Below are positions 58,247-64,000 of a stretch of 64,000 nucleotides of DNA, piece after piece. Source of the stretch: Cyprinodon diabolis (Eukaryota > Chordata > Actinopteri > Cyprinodontiformes > Cyprinodontidae); assembly GCA_030533445.1 (NCBI GenBank), contig CM060082.1, forward strand, positions 40,385,317 to 40,449,316, read 5' to 3'. Both the position numbers and the translations under genes were made by a program. Below the pieces are notes generated by a model. It had not been told where the DNA came from, did not search any database, and saw nothing but the letters and a program-made list of their open reading frames with translations. The stretch's first letter is position 1. The number at the start of each line of letters is the position of its first letter.

Positions 58247-58921
58247 CATGGGCGTAGGTTTGCATAGGGACCATAGGTACATGTCCCTACCAAAATTTTG
58301 GCCCGACCTACTTGTCCCTACCAATAATTCGATCTTTTCTCACAACTTGTATATTGAAGTCAATATTTTAAATGCTCAGTGTCAGTTCCTCTTATAGTTC
58401 CCACGCCCATGTAAATACAATAACTATTTGCAGTCCCTTGAATATGTTATTTTGCTTTGTTTTACAATAAAGAGAATATCAGCATATCAGGTTAAAAAAA
58501 ATAAGAGTGGGTTTTACCTCTGTATACCTCTGCATATTACCCGTAGAAAACACTGGAGAAATACACATACAAAAGACATATTTAGACTATATTTGGTTAA
58601 AAAGGCATGTATTTACCTTCCGTTTTAGTAACTGGATCAAATGGAACCCCTTTTCAAAGTTTAAGGTTGTCCCAATTTTACATTATTCCAAGCCAGTCAT
58701 GCTTCAAACATTAAAAAACAGCATCTTGTGTGTAGTCCTTATAAGATTTGTATAAATGTAGCAAAAAATGCTGTTTTCTCTTTAAACGAAACACCCTGAT
58801 GCTTACGGCAAGCATTAAAAAAATTGGAGTATGCGTAATGCGTAGGGCCAAAGACATCAGACCAATTCAACTTAAGACCAATAGTGTCCCTACCAAAGTT
58901 GAGATCAAACCTACGTCCTTG
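58247..58921. mobile_element. hAT-like element, CATGGGCGTAGGTTTG ends
   Basis: CATGGGCGTAGGTTTG (58247) against complement CAAGGACGTAGGTTTG (58921 inward), with subterminal tgtccctaccaa at both ends in inverted orientation. A perfect 8-bp target duplication GAACCAAC at 58239-58246 and 58922-58929. No transposase; the small frames inside have no motifs. Confidence 0.85.
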
Positions 58922-58929
58922 GAACCAAC

Positions 58930-60791
58930 GGGGCCAATTTAAAAGTAAAACTCTATACTCAGACTGCTTCCTTGTACATCAGCTTGGTAAGCCTTAAAAT
59001 CAATAATGAAACTTTGTCAAGACAAGAATGAGTGCAAAAGAACAGCACACTTTCAGAGCATTCATGTAAGGACCAGCACAGTAACACATTATAGTCTAAT
59101 CTTCTCCCCAAGGGTTCAATGCCTGACTGCTCTGCCCACAACAAGTGCTTATATTCATGCTGCTGCCATTCATAAAGTCCCGCTGCTTTCTCCATGAAAA
59201 CACAGCCTACTGTGAGTCAGGAGGCCAGCATGTCTGCACAGTAAGCGCAGCGGTTTCATGTATTCGAGCCGGAGCTTTGCTAGGCTGCCAGAGTTGGTGT
59301 CTGATAGCCAACATCTGCTGGGTGGGCTCATTCCTTCGCAGCGCTGCAGAGGCTAGGGTGGAGCAACCCTACACCTCCGTCGGGTGGGCAGGGGCAAAAC
59401 AACACAACACCAACGCCAATACTGGCGATGCACATCACCCCCAAACATAACCTTTACAGAGACCCTTGGAAGCTCATGATTTTAATCTCCATCTGTGATC
59501 CAGAGCAGCAGAGGGCTCACAAGTCTGCTGTTCACTCAGAGATTAGTGACAGTGAAGGAAAGGATTATGATTATAAATGGAAAATGTGACGAATAGACAG
59601 ATACATAAAGAATTTCACTGGAGAAATTAAACTAAGCGATGTTGGCATACATATGCAGATGTACATTTGTGGGCACCCTCAGGTCTCTGGAAACAATTTA
59701 TCAGGTCTCAAACTAAGTTTTCAGTTTTCAGGTCTTGAACTGAGTAGGTCTTAAGCTTTAAGCTTGTTTTATGCTAGACGTGTCTGCGAGGTCCACGGAG
59801 CCAAAATACATCCTTTTTAGCTTCCTGTCTGCACCTAGGACAGGGACAAACAATTCAAAACCAGTGGGGTCCGAATAAAGAAAATCAACAACTAGTGAAG
59901 GTCTGGAGACGTTTTTTACTATAATCCGTTACTTTAAACAGCATTTAACACTGAAATAAAACGCAGGTGTTTATGCATCCATGCTCTACATTGGATTTTT
60001 TAAATAAAAAATATAAAACAATCGAATGATTTTCCATTTTAAAATCTTAAATTGTTTTTGAAGTAGAGAATAAAACAATCTTTCAGTTTGGCATATAGAC
60101 GATTTCCTGACTCACTTTTTTTATAAAACACAAAATGTGCAGGGTCATCTTTGAGCACACCAATGCACTTTTTTGTCACTAGTTTATCACACAGTCTACA
60201 CTTTCTCTGCTCTCTTTCTCATCGTCTTCTCCTTCTTTCCCATAGCCCGGCTTGCCACAGGTTTGCTGCTGCTGTGTCTACCCAGACTGACAGCAGCTCA
60301 TTGGATCATTTGGATCACGTGCAGCCTGGTACCGGACGCTCCGGAGGGCTTTACCATATTAACAGGAGAAGCAGCGCAAGTGACGTACAGACACTGTGGT
60401 CGGACAACATGCAGTAATTTATAATGTTTTAGATCAAGTTGGGTCCGGATTAGCAAGCAGGTGGGGCCGGATCTGGACCCTGGTCCGCTAATCTGTGAAC
60501 TCTGCACTAGGAAATTGTTTTACCACGCAGAAAAAATGGCGAGTGAGCAGCAGCTACTGTTGGCGAGGGTTTGCAGATGTAAACATCTCAAAACATCCAG
60601 TGATTTAGCTCATAAATATCATCACTATCAACAGGTTGCAGAAAAACTCAAGGAAAGAAATTGTTGCTCTGGAACAGCATGAAGAGGCTTTGATAAAGTT
60701 GTAAATGGCTGTATTTTCTAATTCCTCATTAAGTGTGGTGCTTTCAGCTTGCTGTTAATGCTGCTACTCAAGACAAGTAGAGAATATTTTA
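58930..60791. other. non-coding, no feature recognised
   Basis: Several short overlapping frames at 59000-59450 and 60150-60680 lack motifs or splice context. Confidence 0.4.
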
Positions 60792-60799
60792 GTAAGATC

Positions 60800-61315
60800 T
60801 AGGGGTGTAAATCACACCCATCATGGCGATTTGATTCAGTATCAATTTCCTGACCCAGTGATTCGATTCTTTCCGATACTCAAGAATACACCACGATTCG
60901 ATTAATTGGTTGCTTTATTTACGTTACAGGCTAGACAATGTTTAAAATTTAAAATAAATCATTGAAAGCTGTAATATTGTTATGCAATTTATTTGAGAAA
61001 CAACAGCAAATAACAGAAATAGCAAAGTTGTACTCCACCTAGGCCTATGAAAACCTCATTCAATGAAAAATAATAAAGCCTCTGTTATAGATTCTGAAAG
61101 GCCTTGCATCAAAAAATACTGCAAGTGGCTAAAGAGAGCGAGGTAGGAGGGCAAAACTGGTTTAGCGCCACCGCAGCACGGGAGTCAGAATTACATCCAG
61201 GAGCAAATGGATAAAAATATGACATGAATCAATACTCTAGCAGACGTGTCGATGCATCGGATCGTCGGCTGTGGATCGATGCATCGATACAAAACGATTA
61301 TAATTTACACCCCTA
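60800..61315. mobile_element. hAT-like MITE, TAGGGGTGTAAAT ends
   Basis: TAGGGGTGTAAAT at 60800 and complement ATTTACACCCCTA ending 61315, with a perfect 8-bp duplication GTAAGATC at 60792-60799 and 61316-61323. Subterminal cgatgcatcg and gattcgat motifs. A relative lies at 21211-21385 in reverse. Confidence 0.92.
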
Positions 61316-61504
61316 GTAAGATCATAAACTTGATGAATTGACCATCACAGGTGACATATTTAGGTGGGCTTTCTCCATAAAAAAAAAAGTTGAAACTAGT
61401 TTTTCCAACTCATTAAAGCATATAAAGCTAAGCTGCTCTCTGGTAGTAGCCTTCCTTTAGCGAGCTAACCATTTATGTGCAGCAATGAAGGAGAGGTAGA
61501 ACTT

Positions 61505-61562
61505 CTTTATGAATAGAATAGAATAGGAAATCCCTTTATTAAACTTCCCCATTTAAAGCATA
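61505..61562 (-). mobile_element. LINE tail in reverse
   Basis: gaatagaatagaataggaaa followed by tccctttattaaacttcccc is the reverse of a LINE 3' end with a (TATTC)n tail. Confidence 0.5.
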
Positions 61563-61697
61563 AGAAGAGTGTGAGGGAAACGATTTTTGCATCCATAACC
61601 ACTCAGTTGTTCCTTGTTCTGTGTTTGGAAATAACAGCATTAATTAAAAACGGACATCTTATTAAAAACGTATTCCAACCAAATGCTTTTGTTTTGG

Positions 61698-61932
61698 GTG
61701 AGTGATGGCCTAGTGGGTAGAGCAGTGCGCTTGTGCTCCGAGAACGTTGCAGGTACCTGGTTCAATCCCCAAAGCCCGCACTCTGGGTCCCTGAGCAAGA
61801 CCCTAACCCCACACTGCTCCTTGGGCGCCACACAATGGCAGCCCACTGCTCTCTAAGGGGATAGGTTAAATGCAGAGAGTGTATTTTGTTGCTTTTTACT
61901 TGAGAATGTAATGACAATAAAAATGAATTCTT
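61698..61932 (+). repeat. tRNA-derived SINE family 2, forward copy
   Basis: A box TGGCCTAGTGGGTAG at 61707-61721, B box GGTTCAATCCC at 61759-61769, then the body gagcaagaccctaaccccac and gcagcccactgctctc, ending atgtaatgacaataaaaatg. It has the clearest polymerase III boxes of the family. Confidence 0.88.
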
Positions 61933-61967
61933 TCTTTTTTCTCCATTTAATTATGTTATATTACACA

Positions 61968-62447
61968 CATTAAGGTGTGCAGTAAGATCATGGGTGTTCA
62001 ACAGAAAAACATGACTGAAATGTATGAATATCAGGTAATCAGGAAGGCTGAGTCCATTTTGGATAATTATACCCATCCCCTACATAACGAATTTAAGTTT
62101 CTACCCTCTGGTTCCCGTTTTAAATACCCACCAGTTCGGACCAACAGATACAAACACTCCTTTATTCCCTCTGCTCTTCAGCTGCTAAACTCTACCAGGA
62201 AAAGCAGATAGTCATATGTTGCATGCATTCAGGCCTATGCTCTCATTTGCACATATTTATTTACATTTTATTATTTTTTACATTTCTGTCTCTTTTATCC
62301 ACCTTACTTTTATCTCTTTAAATATTCATGTGTTTCTCCTCTTATTTTTTATCTGTGATTTGTGAAATGTGAACATGTGTGTGAAAGGTGTACTACTACC
62401 GCACAAAAATTGCCCATACTGGGATTAATAAAAGCTACTGAACTGTT
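61968..62447 (+). mobile_element. LINE C-terminus with 3' UTR and tail
   Basis: The frame at 61975-62211 reads VQQKNMTEMYEYQVIRKAES, then HPLHNEFKFLPSGSRFKYPP, then RTNRYKHSFIPSALQLLN, a conserved C-terminal block of CR1/Rex-type fish LINEs (LPSGRRY...RTNRYKNSFIPSAI), ending in a natural stop. The 3' UTR matches 770-947. Strongly 5' truncated. Confidence 0.8.
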
Positions 62448-62626
62448 ACTTACACTATGCCACAGTAGGATAATACAAGAAAGTCCACAATCTACTGCAG
62501 GAGGGAGAGTTAAGAAAAATGGGCGTGCACACTGTACACAAACTAAGAACTACATAGGGAGATGCAAAGCTTCATGGGTTCCCCAACTAAACACTGAACA
62601 TTCATTTAAAGTTTCCTGGAATCTAA

Positions 62627-63250
62627 GCCTACATTCACTGTGCAGCCTGAAGTGACCCAAATCCAATTTTTTTTGGCCCATATCTGACCTGTATCTGATC
62701 TTCTTATGGCTGTCTGAACAACACGAATCAGATTTTTTTGCAATCCGACCCCACACTTGGTTATGTGGTCCTGAATCCAATATGAATCTGATCTTCTTCA
62801 AATGTGACCTGTGTCTAAACGGCGAGGTCGCATTCATCCGACCTGAACACTATTAATACCCGACAAAGGTCACCATTCTGGGTCCTGCTATGAAGAAGCA
62901 GCAAGAAAAACAACAACCATGGTGGACGATGATGCTAAGAGCAGCATTTATGTTTAACCATCTTGAAAAGATTGTGTTTTTATGGTTGGGAAAGATTCCA
63001 AGTTGTGCTCCGGCACTACCATCCATGTTTACTTCCGTAAACACAGAGCACGCTGGCCTGTGATGTCATTGCGTCCTCTACTGCGCATGCAGGACACTTG
63101 CGTTGTATGACTGCAGTTCACACAGGAGATCACATACAAGTTGCATATATTTGGAAATGTGAACGGCAACGCAAAAAAAAAAAAAAATCGGATTTCACAA
63201 AAAAAAAAAAATCGGAATTGAGCATCAAAGCCTACAGTGTGAACATAGCC
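62627..63250. mobile_element. DNA element with gcctac.../...catagcc ends
   Basis: Left gcctacattcactgtgcagc against the right complement ggctatgttcacactgtagg shows imperfect inverted ends. Multiple atctgatc/aatccgac motifs and two poly-A runs followed by tcgga (63172-63220). No transposase, target duplication unclear. Confidence 0.5.
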
Positions 63251-63727
63251 AAAGAGTAGATGCCTCAAGGCCTCTGCAGAGTGAATGTACAAGGTCTTAA
63301 AGTAAGTAATAGCCTCCTTGTATTCATATTTCATGTGAAGCCATGTTTAGCCATGGCTAACTGTAAAGCTCCCCCTAAAATTTCAGAGACACTCACGCAT
63401 GGAAAGCTCTTAAAGCCTAAAGAAGAAGCAGCGGACCAACTAGAAGCTGTGGTTTCACTTCACAACCAGGGTGATTAAAATGTCAGCCTATAGGGTCGTC
63501 TGTAATGATAAGAGGAACCATTACTCATTAACTCTGGATCTCTTGGGAGGTTTATATGCAACAATTCTTGGTTAAATGGAATATTTTTAAAGGAACGCGT
63601 GAAAAGAAAACCTCACTGAACAGCAAAGTGTCAACATTTGCCTTCAAAGGTTTTCAGGATTCTTATTGAGCCGATAGCAATCAGAACTAACACTTGGATT
63701 AGGCGTCTTATAGCACTGAATCCCACC
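63251..63727. other. non-coding, no feature recognised
   Basis: A 72-codon plus-strand frame at 63260-63478 has no motif. Confidence 0.4.
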
Positions 63728-63815
63728 CACGCTTAAGCCCCAAGAAAATAGCCGTCTTGCTGAAAAGCAGTCACGCTTAAGCCCCAAGAAAATAGCCGTC
63801 TTGCTGAAAAGCAGT
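63728..63815. repeat. 44-bp perfect tandem duplication
   Basis: 63728-63771 (cacgcttaagccccaagaaa ... gaaaagcagt) is repeated exactly at 63772-63815. Confidence 0.97.
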
Positions 63816-64000
63816 TATTGAAGCCAGCTCTTAGCTTTTATTCCCTTGTCATGAGTTCTGCTCCTGTATTTCTAATCAACACAGCGCCGGGTGCGTCAAC
63901 AACAGAAGGCATTCGACTCCATCAGCAGGTTGCTTGGCTGGACTTATTGGCGATGGCGCTCTCAGTTCCCACGACTCTATTTTCCATTTTTTATGTCTGG

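Noticed and set aside
60151..60424. Signal-peptide-like frame (HFLCSLSHRLLLL)
   Set aside because: Pyrimidine-rich DNA gives hydrophobic codons; two overlapping frames look equally good and no splice or homologous context exists.
61698..61932. Functional tRNA gene from A and B boxes
   Set aside because: No cloverleaf can be closed around the boxes and the sequence continues into a SINE body shared by other copies.

Overview
The window reads as non-coding DNA of a ray-finned (teleost) fish, probably a percomorph. The evidence is the dense mix of fish-type repeats (Tc1/mariner, hAT-like elements with 8-bp target duplications, L2 and other LINE tails, two tRNA-derived SINE families), short exons with GT/AG splice sites, and AT-rich spacers. 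Nothing looks prokaryotic. Species assignment is inference and I do not go further.

One host gene is recognisable, on the minus strand: mpp7, a membrane-associated guanylate kinase (MAGUK) scaffold. The initiator exon (16203-16371, MPALATGAGHEP plus one base) joins in phase to the next coding exon (6930-7048, [15 protein letters not shown] onwards, start of the first L27 domain). A GC-rich segment ending in a perfect donor at 29766 is a good candidate for an untranslated first exon. If so, positions 1-29.9 kb are mpp7 5' gene structure (introns of about 9.2 and 13.4 kb) and 30-64 kb is upstream sequence. An unidentified pair of exon-like segments lies at 1977-2452 in the same orientation.

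The rest is mobile-element debris, with many insertions well enough preserved to define their ends. From left to right: a hAT-like element at 1182-1883; a Tc1 at 9519-10593; a 191-bp hairpin MITE nested at the end of a SINE at 12989-13179; a hAT remnant with a zinc-finger exon at 14657-15341; an element carrying a RecQ-helicase-like N-terminus at 17839-18376 and again at 37693-38175; a 1.2-kb element filled with a 21-bp satellite at 27360-28537; two Tc1 copies of one family at 31195-32307 (-) and 39163-40384 (+); hAT-like elements at 43266, 44900, 58247 and 60800; a fold-back derivative at 50291-50482; a LINE insertion at 55031-55613 with a 15-bp target duplication and a 5' inversion; and a TTAA element with 101-bp perfect inverted repeats at 55880-56378.

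The strongest candidates for something worth following are the satellite-filled element (27360-28537), the element that appears to have captured a helicase first exon with its Walker A motif, and the fold-back and twin-primed insertions, which record replication or repair events in their structure. No complete autonomous transposase or reverse transcriptase remains open in the window.
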